From Marinobacter sp. ELB17 (GTDB lineage: Bacteria > Pseudomonadota > Gammaproteobacteria > Pseudomonadales > Oleiphilaceae), in contig NZ_AAXY01000028.1 in NCBI RefSeq assembly GCF_000169375.1, positions 1 through 53,359 on the forward strand: DNA of 53,359 nt, written 5' to 3'. The notes under the pieces were generated by a model. It was not told where the DNA came from, searched no databases, and saw only the letters and a list, made by a program, of their open reading frames with translations. The translations under genes were made by a program, and so were the position numbers. Below, piece by piece: positions 8,804 to 17,325 of this stretch. Position 1 is the stretch's first letter. Each line of letters opens with the position of its first letter.

Positions 8804-9433
8804 TCATACCGTTGGTATCATGTTGCGCAGCGCCATGCGAATCAGCTGTTCGTTGGTCATGCCGTCTTCGGCAATACGGCTGATGGCCTTGGCGGCTTCC
8901 TGGGGCTTGTAACCCAGCGCTATCAGGGCCGCTTCGGCTTCTTCGCGGGGGTCGTTCGCCGCCGGCATGCCGTTAGCGGGCAGCGTTGCACCAGGAGCGG
9001 ACGCTGCCGTCAGTTCAAATTGCCCTTCCAGCTGACCTATCCTGTCTGTCATCTCGATCAGCAGGCGTTCGGCGGTTTTTTTGCCCACACCGGGCAGTTT
9101 TACCAAGGCGCTGGTGTCTCGCGCCTGCACGCTGCGAATAAACTGGCTGGCGCTCAACCCGGACAGAATGCCCACGGCCAGTTTGGGACCCACACCATTC
9201 ACTTTTATCAACAGGCGAAACAGGTCGCGATCCAGCCTGGAGGAAAAACCAAACAGGCTTTGAGCGTCTTCGCGAACGACAAAATGAGTGTGTAGTGTGA
9301 GCTCTTGCCCCGGATCGGGCAAATTGAGGAAGGTAGAAAGGGGGATGTCAACCTCATAACCCAGCCCCTGGCATTCAACCATCGCCTGGGCCGGCTTTTT
9401 TTCCAGCAAAATTCCACGGATACGACCAATCAC
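8804..9433 (-). CDS. ruvA: Holliday junction branch migration protein RuvA
   Basis: Tetrameric junction-binding protein that loads RuvB. The 209 residues include the N-terminal OB domain (MIGRIRGILLEKKP), two helix-hairpin-helix motifs (LIKVNGVGPKLAVGIL and LVKLPGVGKKTAERLLIEM) and the C-terminal RuvB-contacting domain (EAEAALIALGYKPQEAAKAI). It lies 37 bases after ruvC in the usual ruvCAB order. Confidence 0.97.
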   Translation of the reverse strand: MIGRIRGILLEKKPAQAMVECQGLGYEVDIPLSTFLNLPDPGQELTLHTHFVVREDAQSLFGFSSRLDRDLFRLLIKVNGVGPKLAVGILSGLSASQFIRSVQARDTSALVKLPGVGKKTAERLLIEMTDRIGQLEGQFELTAASAPGATLPANGMPAANDPREEAEAALIALGYKPQEAAKAISRIAEDGMTNEQLIRMALRNMIPTV

Positions 9434-9470
9434 ATCAAGGCTCCTGGCACGGATGCCGGTTGGATGTCGG

Positions 9471-9998
9471 TTATTGCTGCCGCATTCGCCCGCTGCGGGC
9501 CTTACCGCCCTGCCCGGCTACGCGCAACAGGCTCTGATTCATGTGAGCGTGGCAAAGCGCTATGGCGAGGGCATCGGCGGCATCCTCTTGAGGCTTGCGT
9601 GAGAGGCTCAAAAGCACCTGCACCATATGCTGCACCTGGGCTTTTTCAGCGCCGCCTGACCCCACCACCGCCTGTTTTACCTGGCGCGCCGAGTATTCGT
9701 GCACTTCCAGACCGCTAGTGGCTGCGGCTACAATAGCCGCACCGCGGGCCTGCCCCAGCTTCAGGGCAGAATCCGGGTTGCGAGCCATAAACACCTGCTC
9801 TATGGCAAATTCCTCGGGACGAAACTCCGCAATCAGCGTGACCAGGCTTTGAAAAATCACTCGCAGCCGCTCCGCCATGGGTTTTTCACCCACACGGATG
9901 CAGCCACTGTCGATGTATTCAGTGTGCCTGCCCTCGACGCGAATAATACCGTAGCCGGTAATGCGCGAGCCGGGGTCAACGCCGAGGATTATGGGCAC
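9471..9998 (-). CDS. ruvC: Crossover junction endodeoxyribonuclease RuvC
   Basis: Holliday junction resolvase with an RNase H fold. The acidic active-site residues are in place: D8 in ILGVDPGSRITGYG, E67 in FAIEQVFMARNP, and D139/D142 in QEDAADALAIALCHAH. Length is 175 residues. It starts four bases after the aspS stop on the same strand, so aspS-ruvCAB can be co-transcribed. Confidence 0.97.
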   Translation of the reverse strand: MPIILGVDPGSRITGYGIIRVEGRHTEYIDSGCIRVGEKPMAERLRVIFQSLVTLIAEFRPEEFAIEQVFMARNPDSALKLGQARGAAIVAAATSGLEVHEYSARQVKQAVVGSGGAEKAQVQHMVQVLLSLSRKPQEDAADALAIALCHAHMNQSLLRVAGQGGKARSGRMRQQ

Positions 9999-10001
9999 GG
10001 A

Positions 10002-11834
10002 TCAGGTGTTACCGTCGACGTTGCTGTTGTCGACGATACGATCAGTACCCGCAATATTGCCTTCGACAGCCTTCGCCGATTTACGCAGGCGAATGTGCAG
10101 CTCGCGCAGTTGCTTTTCGTCGACCGCGCCTGGCGCCTGGGTCATCAGGCAGGTGGCGCTCTGGGTTTTCGGGAACGCAATCACGTCGCGAATGGAACTG
10201 GAGCCGGTCATCAGCATCACCAGGCGGTCGAGACCAAATGCCAGGCCACCGTGGGGCGGGCAACCAAACTTCAGGGCGTCCAGCAGGAAGCCAAATTTGG
10301 CGCGGGACTCTTCTTCGGTAATACCCAGAATGCGGAACACTTCCTGCTGCATCTGCTGGTCGTGAATACGGATGGAACCGCCGCCTAATTCGGTGCCGTT
10401 CAGAACCATGTCGTAAGCGCGGGACAGCGCGGTGGCCGGGTTGGCCGCCAGCTCTTCCGGCGAACACGAGGGCGCGGTGAACGGATGGTGAATAGCGGTC
10501 AGGCCGCCATCAGGCAACTCTTCGAACATGGGGAAATCCACTACCCACATCGGCGCCCATTGACAGGTCAGCAGATTCAGATCGTGGCCGACTTTGATGC
10601 GCAGCGCACCCAGGGCTTCATTCACCACATTGGTTTTATCGGCACCAAAGAACACGATGTCGCCGTCCTGGCCGCCAACGCGTTCAATAATCGACAGCGC
10701 AACGTCCGCGCCCAGGAACTTAACGATGGGCGATTGTAGCCCTTCAACGCCTTTGGCCAGCTCGTTGATTTTGATATACGCCAGGCCGCGGGCACCGTAA
10801 ATGCCGACGTACTTGGTGTATTCGTCAATCTGCTTACGGCTGAGTGCGCCACCGTTGGGCACACGCAATGCAGCAACACGGCCTTCGTCATCGTTGGCAG
10901 GGCCGGCGAACACTTTGAAGTCTACGTTGGCGACCAGATCGTCTACGCTTTGCAGTTCCAGCGGGATACGCAGATCCGGCTTGTCGCTGCCATAACGGTC
11001 CATGGCTTCTGAATGCGACATGCGCGGGAATTCTGGCAGTTCTACCTGCATCACATCTTTGAACAGGGCGCGAATCATGTCCTCGTTCAGGGTCATCAGG
11101 TCTTCTTCGTTTACAAACGACGCTTCGACATCCACCTGGGTGAATTCCGGCTGACGATCGGCGCGCAGGTCTTCATCGCGGAAGCACTTAGCGATCTGGT
11201 AGTAGCGGTCGACACCGGACACCATCAGCATCTGCTTGAACAGCTGCGGCGACTGCGGCAGCGCGAAGAAGGAGCCTTCGTGGGTGCGGCTGGGCACCAG
11301 ATAATCACGGGCGCCTTCCGGGGTCGCACGGGTCAGGATGGGGGTTTCCACATCCATAAAGCCGTTGCTATCTAAATAATTGCGGATATAGCTGGTGACC
11401 CGCGAGCGGAAGCGCAGGCGATTCAGCATTTCCGGGCGGCGCAGGTCTATAAAGCGGTAGCGCAGGCGTACGTCTTCGCCCACATCAACGTGTTCGTCCA
11501 GCGGGAACGGCGGTGTGGCGGCGGCGTTAAGAATAATCACTTCTTTGCCCAACAGTTCAACCTGGCCGGTGGCCATGTTGCTGTTTTCGGTGCCAGCGGG
11601 ACGACGACGCACACGGCCGGTAATTTTCACCACGTATTCGCTGCGGACTTTTTCCGCCAGGGCAAAGCTTTCGGGAACGTCTGGGTCTACCACTACCTGC
11701 GATATACCGTCCCGATCGCGCAGATCCAGGAAGATAACCCCACCGTGGTCACGGCGGCGATGTACCCATCCGCAGAGTGTAACTTCCTGATCGATGTGAG
11801 ATTCGTTGATCTCACCGCAATAATGACTGCGCAT
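10002..11834 (-). CDS. aspS: Aspartyl-tRNA synthetase
   Basis: Class II aminoacyl-tRNA synthetase charging tRNA-Asp (possibly also tRNA-Asn, which the sequence alone does not settle). The 610 residues have an N-terminal OB anticodon-binding domain (GWVHRRRDHGGVIFLDLRD), motif 2 (FRDEDLRADRQPEFTQ), the bacterial GAD insertion domain in the middle, and motif 3 (GLAFGLDRLVML). The 290-base region to the divergent repressor gene at 12125 should hold both promoters, but none stood out. Confidence 0.97.
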   Translation of the reverse strand: MRSHYCGEINESHIDQEVTLCGWVHRRRDHGGVIFLDLRDRDGISQVVVDPDVPESFALAEKVRSEYVVKITGRVRRRPAGTENSNMATGQVELLGKEVIILNAAATPPFPLDEHVDVGEDVRLRYRFIDLRRPEMLNRLRFRSRVTSYIRNYLDSNGFMDVETPILTRATPEGARDYLVPSRTHEGSFFALPQSPQLFKQMLMVSGVDRYYQIAKCFRDEDLRADRQPEFTQVDVEASFVNEEDLMTLNEDMIRALFKDVMQVELPEFPRMSHSEAMDRYGSDKPDLRIPLELQSVDDLVANVDFKVFAGPANDDEGRVAALRVPNGGALSRKQIDEYTKYVGIYGARGLAYIKINELAKGVEGLQSPIVKFLGADVALSIIERVGGQDGDIVFFGADKTNVVNEALGALRIKVGHDLNLLTCQWAPMWVVDFPMFEELPDGGLTAIHHPFTAPSCSPEELAANPATALSRAYDMVLNGTELGGGSIRIHDQQMQQEVFRILGITEEESRAKFGFLLDALKFGCPPHGGLAFGLDRLVMLMTGSSSIRDVIAFPKTQSATCLMTQAPGAVDEKQLRELHIRLRKSAKAVEGNIAGTDRIVDNSNVDGNT

Positions 11835-12124
11835 ACCGGTTCCCGTTATGTGTGGTGTCTGATGTTTAAATTTGGCTGTTTAGAATTGTGCTTGGCGTTG
11901 GCCCGGCAAAGTCGGGCAAGCAGCCGTACGCGTGAGCTGTCAAGTTGGTTTTGGCTCGCAAAATTTGGCGCGAACGATGCTGCAAAAGTACGACATTATA
12001 AACAAAATGGTGGTGAAAATCAGGCCCGTTTAAAGGCCAACTTTATTGTCGCCTTACGGTTAAGTGACGCAGCCTCGGTAGCTGGCTAGAATATGCAGTT
12101 CGAACCCTACCTGGAGTCACTATT

Positions 12125-12748
12125 TTGTCGTCCCGCGCTGAGCAAAAAAGCCGTACCCGCCGCGCCTTGATGGATGCTGCCCTGGCCCAGTTAAGCGCCG
12201 ACCGCAGTTTTGGCAGCCTTAGTCTGCGTGAAGTAACGCGCCAGGCCGGCCTTGCACCTACGTCGTTCTATCGCCATTTCACGGATTTGGACGAGCTGGG
12301 CATGACTCTGGTGGACGAGGGCGGCGTGGCGTTGCGCCAGTTGATGCGTCAGGCCCGCCGGCGCATTGTTCGCAACGGCGATGATGGCAGCGCTATCGCG
12401 ACCTCTATTGATACCTTTATGGAATATTTGCAGGGCAACGCCAACCTGTTCCGCTTGATGCTACGGGAACGCACCGGGCTGTCGGAGCATTTTCGGACGG
12501 CGATTAAAGCCGAGATTGATCATGTCGCAACGGAACTGGCGGTGGACTTGCGCCGCTTTGCCGCCGCAGAAGGCCGCCGTCTGGCGGAGCCCAAGTTGGT
12601 GGCCGAGGCCATGGTGGCGCTGGTTTTCAGCCAGGGAGCGGAAGCGCTGGATGCCAGTGCGGAGATTCAGGAACAGCTGAAAGTTAAACTGAAGATTGAG
12701 CTGCGAATGGTGTTGTTAGGTGCCCAAGAGATGGGCGCCAAAGGCTAA
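12125..12748 (+). CDS. fabR: FabR-like TetR family transcriptional repressor
   Basis: Probable repressor of unsaturated fatty acid synthesis genes. The 207 residues start SSRAEQKSRTRRALMDAALAQLS, closely matching FabR. The TetR helix-turn-helix is LREVTRQAGLAPTSFYRHF, and a long all-helical ligand domain follows. The start is TTG, spaced eight bases from a GGAG ribosome site. It is a single gene, divergent from aspS and convergent with the HIT gene. The function is by family resemblance; other TetR members with a similar N-terminus are possible. Confidence 0.8.
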   Translation: MSSRAEQKSRTRRALMDAALAQLSADRSFGSLSLREVTRQAGLAPTSFYRHFTDLDELGMTLVDEGGVALRQLMRQARRRIVRNGDDGSAIATSIDTFMEYLQGNANLFRLMLRERTGLSEHFRTAIKAEIDHVATELAVDLRRFAAAEGRRLAEPKLVAEAMVALVFSQGAEALDASAEIQEQLKVKLKIELRMVLLGAQEMGAKG

Positions 12749-12796
12749 AGCGGCCTCTGACCAGCCTGCCAACCTATTCTACTACTCTCTACAACT

Positions 12797-13225
12797 TTAG
12801 CGTTGCAGCTTAGCTGCCACGGGTGCCAGCTGTTCACGTACGCGGGCAAGCCCTGCGTCATCGTAGGCCACTGGCGCTTGCTTGCCCCACACCGGCGCGG
12901 GCCAGGCCGGATCGCCTTCGAAGCGCACGATATGGTGCAGATGGAGCTGCGGCACCATGTTGCCCAGCGCCGCTACATTCATTTTGTCGCCGGCAAAGAA
13001 CGTCATCATGCCGCGGCTGAGTTCAGACGACTCCCACAACAAGCGCTGCTGATCGGCGTCATCAAGCTGGTAGATCTCGCGAATGCCGGCCCGCATTGGC
13101 ACCAGAATCACCCATGGCCAGGTGCTGTCGTTCATCAAACGAAGCTCACACAAACGGCTACGCCCCAGGCTTAACGTGTCAGCCGCCAGGCGTTCGTGAA
13201 GATTAAAGCCGTTGATGCTTGGCAT
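12797..13225 (-). CDS. HIT domain protein
   Basis: Small (142 residues) nucleotide-binding protein of the histidine triad superfamily; members hydrolyse or transfer nucleoside phosphates. The triad region reads QLHLHHIVR (residues 93-101), so the first His of the usual HxHxH pattern is Gln, while the middle His (the nucleophile in the family) is kept. The tail DPAWPAPVWGK is typical of the proteobacterial subgroup of HIT hydrolases. It lies 12 bases after the ugd stop region on the same strand. The substrate is unknown. Confidence 0.85.
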   Translation of the reverse strand: MPSINGFNLHERLAADTLSLGRSRLCELRLMNDSTWPWVILVPMRAGIREIYQLDDADQQRLLWESSELSRGMMTFFAGDKMNVAALGNMVPQLHLHHIVRFEGDPAWPAPVWGKQAPVAYDDAGLARVREQLAPVAAKLQR

Positions 13226-13236
13226 GTTGCTTCCTG

Positions 13237-14580
13237 TTATTCGCTGTGGAACTGGTTGCGGCCGCGGCCGATGGCGTAATACATCAGGCCGTGGCGTTCC
13301 AGCATTTCCGGCTCGTAGAGGTTGCGGCCGTCAAATACAACAGGATGTTTGATGTTTTCGGCAATGGCCTTGAAATCTGGCGAGCGGAATTCTTTCCATT
13401 CGGTACAGATCGCCAGCACGTCGGCACCTTTAATGGCCTGCTCTTTGGTGCCGCACAGGGTCAGGCGCGCTTCGTCGCCATAGATGCGCTGGGTTTCTTC
13501 CATGGCTTCCGGGTCAAACGCTTGCACCGTGGCACCGGCTTTCCACAGGTCTTCCATCAGGGTGCGGGCCGAGGCTTCGCGCATGTCGTCGGTGTTGGGC
13601 TTGAACGCCAGGCCCCACAGGCCCACAACCTTGCCCTTCAGATCGCCACGGAAATAGTGGCTGATTTTGTCAAACAGCACGTGCTTCTGGGCGTAGTTGA
13701 CGGATTCCACCGCGTTCAGAAGCTTGGCCTCGTAACCAATGCCGTCAGCGGTGCGGGCCAGGGCCTGCACGTCTTTGGGGAAGCAGGAACCGCCGTAACC
13801 GCAGCCGGGGTAAATAAAGTGGTAACCGATACGTGGGTCTGAACCAATACCGCGGCGCACCGCTTCAATGTCGGCGCCCAGGCGCTCGGCCAGGTTGGCA
13901 ATTTCGTTCATAAAGCTGATCTTGGTCGCCAGCAGCGCGTTGGCGGCGTATTTGGTCAGCTCGGCGGAGCGGATGTCCATGTACACCATGCGATCGTGAT
14001 TCCGGTTAAACGGGTAATACACTTCACGCAGCATGTCCGCGGCACGGTCACTGTCGCAGCCGATAATGATGCGGTCCGGCTTCATGAAATCGTTAATCGC
14101 AGCGCCTTCTTTGAGGAATTCCGGATTCGACACCACATCAAATTCCAGCTCCAGGCCGCGGTTGTCTAGCTGCGCGCGCACTGCCGCTTTGACCTTGTCG
14201 GCGGTGCCGACAGGTACGGTAGATTTATCAACCACCACCGTGTAATCGTCCATATATTGGCCGATAGAGCGGGCTACCGCGGTGACGTATTGCAGGTCGG
14301 CGGAGCCATCTTCGTCTGGCGGCGTACCTACAGCGATAAACTGCAAGCTGCTGTGTTTTACCGCTTTTTCAGCGTCGGTGGTAAAGGACAGGCGCCCGGC
14401 TTCCACCGTGTGCCGCACAATGTTTTCCAGACCGGGCTCGAAGATGGGAATCTGACCGTTTTCCAGTTTTGCGATCTTGGCCTGATCCACATCCATGCAC
14501 AGCACGTTATGGCCGACATCCGCCAGGCACGCGCCCGTTACCAATCCTACGTAACCGGTGCCAAAAATCGTTATATTCAT
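13237..14580 (-). CDS. ugd: UDP-glucose 6-dehydrogenase
   Basis: NAD-dependent two-step oxidation of UDP-glucose to UDP-glucuronate, a precursor for surface polysaccharides. The 447 residues show the N-terminal Rossmann motif IFGTGYVGLVTG, the central linker helix, and the catalytic Cys (C266) in PGCGYGGSCFPKDV. It is the last gene of a galE-ugd pair (61 bases apart) on the minus strand, and both act on UDP-glucose-family sugars. Confidence 0.95.
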   Translation of the reverse strand: MNITIFGTGYVGLVTGACLADVGHNVLCMDVDQAKIAKLENGQIPIFEPGLENIVRHTVEAGRLSFTTDAEKAVKHSSLQFIAVGTPPDEDGSADLQYVTAVARSIGQYMDDYTVVVDKSTVPVGTADKVKAAVRAQLDNRGLELEFDVVSNPEFLKEGAAINDFMKPDRIIIGCDSDRAADMLREVYYPFNRNHDRMVYMDIRSAELTKYAANALLATKISFMNEIANLAERLGADIEAVRRGIGSDPRIGYHFIYPGCGYGGSCFPKDVQALARTADGIGYEAKLLNAVESVNYAQKHVLFDKISHYFRGDLKGKVVGLWGLAFKPNTDDMREASARTLMEDLWKAGATVQAFDPEAMEETQRIYGDEARLTLCGTKEQAIKGADVLAICTEWKEFRSPDFKAIAENIKHPVVFDGRNLYEPEMLERHGLMYYAIGRGRNQFHSE

Positions 14581-14641
14581 AAATCGTTTCCTGCCGTTCT
14601 AAGCAAATTAAAGGTAACTGTGAATTCTTGCGGGCCCGGTT

Positions 14642-15631
14642 CTATTGCTCGCGTTTGCGCGTTTGCCAGATGCCTTCCCACGCCAGCGCGGTGCCCACAA
14701 TGGTGTCCAGATTGTCGTGATCCGGCTGCCAGCCAAGGGTGTGTTTGATCAGCTGGTTATCCGCCATCAGCGCCGCGGGGTCGCCCGCACGGCGGCCACC
14801 GCGCTGAACCGGGAAGTCTACGCCGGACAGACGTTTGACCACGCTGATGACTTCATCAACGGTAAATCCGCGGCCGTAGCCGCAGTTCATCACCTGAGAC
14901 TGACCACCACGGGCCATGTAGTCCAGCGCCATAACGTGGGCCTTGGCCAGGTCTTCCACGTGAATATAATCGCGCACGCAGGTGCCATCGCGGGTGTCGT
15001 AGTCGGTGCCGAATACGCTCATGTCTTCGCGCTGGCCGGTAGCACATTCGCAGGCGACTTTGATCAGGTGGGTGGCTTCCGGCGTGGCCTGGCCCAGCAA
15101 GCCATCGGGGTTGGCACCGGCAACGTTGAAGTAACGCAAAATCACGTAGTTCAGGGACGATGCCGCGGCCAGGTCCATAATCATCCGCTCGCTCATCATT
15201 TTAGAGGCGCCGTAGGGATTGATCGGTACTAGCGGCAGGTCTTCGGTGAGCACGGTCTGCTCTGGCGTGCCGTAAACTGCAGCGGTGGACGAAAACACCA
15301 TGTAAGGAATTTGGTGACGATCAACCGCCTGCAATAAATTCAGGGTGTTGCGTGTATTATTGGCGTAGTACTTCAGGGGATTGCTGACCGATTCCGGCAC
15401 CACAATGTTGGCCGCAAAGTGCAGTACCGCTTCAAACTGATGCTGGCTGAATACGGCGTCAATGGCTTCTGCGTCTGCCAAGTCGCCCACCACCAGCTCG
15501 CCGGCGGTAACGGCCCAGCGATAGCCGGTGGAAAGATTGTCGAACACCACAATATCGTGGCCTGCAGCAGCCAACTGGCGCACGACGTGGCTGCCAATGT
15601 AGCCGGCACCGCCGGTAACGAGAACTTTCAT
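14642..15631 (-). CDS. galE: UDP-glucose 4-epimerase
   Basis: Short-chain dehydrogenase-like epimerase interconverting UDP-glucose and UDP-galactose. The 329 residues start MKVLVTGGAGYIGSHV (NAD-binding glycine motif), with SST near 114 and the catalytic Y140 and K144 in NPYGASKMMSE. ATGATG gives two possible starts (15634 or 15631). The bases just before them (GCGCAAA on the coding strand) contain no ribosome site. The iscB element ends about here, so the gene's own leader appears to have been cut off. Reading further upstream into the element would add an unrelated tail. Confidence 0.95.
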   Translation of the reverse strand: MKVLVTGGAGYIGSHVVRQLAAAGHDIVVFDNLSTGYRWAVTAGELVVGDLADAEAIDAVFSQHQFEAVLHFAANIVVPESVSNPLKYYANNTRNTLNLLQAVDRHQIPYMVFSSTAAVYGTPEQTVLTEDLPLVPINPYGASKMMSERMIMDLAAASSLNYVILRYFNVAGANPDGLLGQATPEATHLIKVACECATGQREDMSVFGTDYDTRDGTCVRDYIHVEDLAKAHVMALDYMARGGQSQVMNCGYGRGFTVDEVISVVKRLSGVDFPVQRGGRRAGDPAALMADNQLIKHTLGWQPDHDNLDTIVGTALAWEGIWQTRKREQ

Positions 15632-15647
15632 CATTTTGCGCGGGATA

Positions 15648-15667
15648 CCCCGCCCTTCAGGGCGGGG
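15648..15667. repeat. Subterminal hairpin, galE-side end of the iscB element
   Basis: CCCCGCCC-ttca-GGGCGGGG, an 8-bp perfect stem with a 4-base loop, located between the iscB stop and galE. It resembles the hairpin at the other end of the element. IS200/IS605-family transposases recognise such hairpins near the element ends. Confidence 0.75.
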
Positions 15668-15686
15668 AGGGATAGCGCGTCGTGCG

Positions 15687-17030
15687 TCAGCGCGACTCGT
15701 TTTCCCTGTCTCCCTCCTCCTTTCGTTGGTTGGGTTGGATGTGATAGCCGTAGCCATCCGCTCGCTGGGTTAAAACACAGTGGCGATGAGATATTCCTTG
15801 AATAGCACCACTACTTGTCTGAATATTGAAGCTGCCGGTTTTACGAACCGCCACACGACCCTGCCAGGTGCCGGCTTTCGTGCCTGCTGGCACCACGGCG
15901 CGCACCATATCTCCGGTTTGAAACCCCTGTACTTGCTTCTGTCGCATCAGATATCCACGAGGGAAACCGTGCTTTGTTAAGCGTGTGCGTTTATAACTGC
16001 CGCGCCCGGTGGCTTTGATCGCCAAGGTTGGAACGTCCCAACCTTCTACGATCTCGACTTCTCCGACGCAAGCCGCATCCAGCGCGTGAGTCTTTGGAAT
16101 GCGCAATCGACAGCGATTGAACTTGGTCCGGCCACCGGTACCCACTTCAACCGGCAGGCCCGTTTGCTTCAGGGCCTGATACAGCGCCCATCGGGTTGAA
16201 TTAACCGCGGAGGCGTCTCTTAAGGGCTTTTTGCACTGTTTGAGGATGCGATCCAGCCTGGCCTGATGGTTCTTTAGCCGCTTGGATGTGGCAAAGAATG
16301 AAACCAGGGATTTCCGGTCCTTTTCCTGATTGCAGGGCCGGCACGCCAGCGTCAGGTTGCTGATGCGGTTCGAGCCACCGTTGGCTTTTGGGTCGATATG
16401 CTCAATTTGAAGCGGCGTATCGGTATCAGCGCAATAGGCGCATTCGCGGCCCCACTTTTCCAGTAGGTATTCGCGGATCTCGTAGCCGAGCAAGGTGCCT
16501 TGCTGGTATTCGACACCGCTGACTTCCGGGGTTTCCATCTTTTGCGTATCGAATCGAACCAGCTCCTGGCTGATAGACACAACCGGCACCAGAGATCGAA
16601 GCCGATTCACCAAGCTCCGGGTGATATCGACCCGATGCTGGAGACTCGGGGCCAGCCAGCCTTTCGGCTTGGTTCGATTCAGAAATCTGGGCGCCCGGTA
16701 CCGCAGCTGGTTGCGACGCCGGCGGCGAAACGCCCTGCGTTGGTCCAAAGACTTGCTGATCTGGCGGCCGCGATGGACTAATTCCATTAACGCCAGAACG
16801 TGTTGCTTCTGGCCGTTTTCTCGAACCACCGCGATCCCGGTGGCCTTGCTGCCGGGGTCAATCTTGATTCGTAACGGCTGTGTGACGTCACCGGTACGGT
16901 TTTTCAGCCGGATTGTAAACGGATACGCACGCACCACCACGGCTCGCCTACGGCTGAGCAGAAGCCGTGCGCGCCTTTCGGTGCACGGCATAAGGGGGTG
17001 TTTGCGTTTGTCTAATACAAAGACCGACAT
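15687..17030 (-). CDS. iscB: IscB RNA-guided endonuclease (ancestor-type relative of Cas9)
   Basis: 447 residues from the ATG at 17030, which has an AAAGGA ribosome site. An in-frame start 99 bases upstream exists but lies in the omega RNA. Domains in order: PLMP motif (12-15), RuvC-I IKIDPGSKATGIAVV with D58, Arg-rich bridge helix (98-115), RuvC-II SISQELVRF with E156, HNH domain with C197/C200, E210-H211, C230/C233 and N234 (197-240), RuvC-III THALDAA with H315/D318, then a C-terminal DNA-contacting region (SYKRTRLTKHGFPRGY). All catalytic residues are present, so it looks active. IscB proteins use the adjacent omega RNA as guide to cut DNA next to a short flanking motif. No frameshift is seen. 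Confidence 0.93.
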   Translation of the reverse strand: MSVFVLDKRKHPLMPCTERRARLLLSRRRAVVVRAYPFTIRLKNRTGDVTQPLRIKIDPGSKATGIAVVRENGQKQHVLALMELVHRGRQISKSLDQRRAFRRRRRNQLRYRAPRFLNRTKPKGWLAPSLQHRVDITRSLVNRLRSLVPVVSISQELVRFDTQKMETPEVSGVEYQQGTLLGYEIREYLLEKWGRECAYCADTDTPLQIEHIDPKANGGSNRISNLTLACRPCNQEKDRKSLVSFFATSKRLKNHQARLDRILKQCKKPLRDASAVNSTRWALYQALKQTGLPVEVGTGGRTKFNRCRLRIPKTHALDAACVGEVEIVEGWDVPTLAIKATGRGSYKRTRLTKHGFPRGYLMRQKQVQGFQTGDMVRAVVPAGTKAGTWQGRVAVRKTGSFNIQTSSGAIQGISHRHCVLTQRADGYGYHIQPNQRKEEGDRENESR

Positions 17031-17325
17031 CGTTTTCCTTTCAATGAATGCCCTTACGGGCCTTGTGACGGAGGCCGAAGCCTCTCTCCCCTCGGGAATG
17101 TCTATCACCGGCTCCCGCTTGCGCGGCAACTGAAACCTTCGGCGCTTTGCCTTTCGCCAGCGTGATCCCGGTCTTCCAGAGCGCCGAACTGAGGAAGCAT
17201 TCGGCGGTGAGTCTTAGCGACCTGTGATAAACGTAGCGGGTTGGTTACCGCTTTCCCTGGTCAACCTGGCCTGCAGGGTGTTCTCTACAAGCCCCGTCCT
17301 TTAGGGCGGGGTAGTTGACGTCCAT
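17031..17325 (-). ncRNA. Omega RNA (HEARO) guiding IscB
   Basis: The 295 bases before iscB have no gene of their own but are dense in structure. Read on the minus strand, they begin at the element end with a CCCCGCCC/GGACGGGG hairpin. A conserved-looking stretch follows (CTTGTAGAGAACACCCTGCA, then CAGGGAAAGCGGTAACC), then several nested stems before the iscB start. This position and layout match the HEARO RNA described upstream of iscB genes. The guide would be the roughly 16 bases at its 5' end, read from DNA just outside the element, i.e. the tadA stop region (about 17321-17340). The exact 5' end is not determined. Confidence 0.8.
17292..17311. repeat. Subterminal hairpin, tadA-side end of the iscB element
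   Basis: CCCCGTCC-ttta-GGGCGGGG, an 8-bp stem with one T-G pair and a 4-base loop, near-identical to the hairpin at 15648-15667. It also forms the first stem of the omega RNA, as expected if the RNA begins at the element end. Confidence 0.75.

Larger units (their letters stand above)
15635..17325 (-). mobile_element. ISC-type (IS200/IS605-like) element with iscB and omega RNA, no transposase
   Basis: A compact unit of about 1.7 kb between tadA and galE. It has GC-rich hairpins close to each end (15648-15667 and 17292-17311), an intact iscB gene and an upstream structured RNA. No tnpA (Y1 transposase) gene is present, so movement would need a transposase supplied in trans. The boundaries are estimates, a few bases outside each hairpin. 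The left edge touches the galE start codon and the right edge lies next to the tadA stop. Confidence 0.8.

Noticed and set aside
15687..17030. Reading iscB as TnpB, or as a Cas9 fragment
   Set aside because: TnpB lacks the HNH insertion and the PLMP motif; Cas9 is far larger and has REC lobes. Length and motif order fit IscB.
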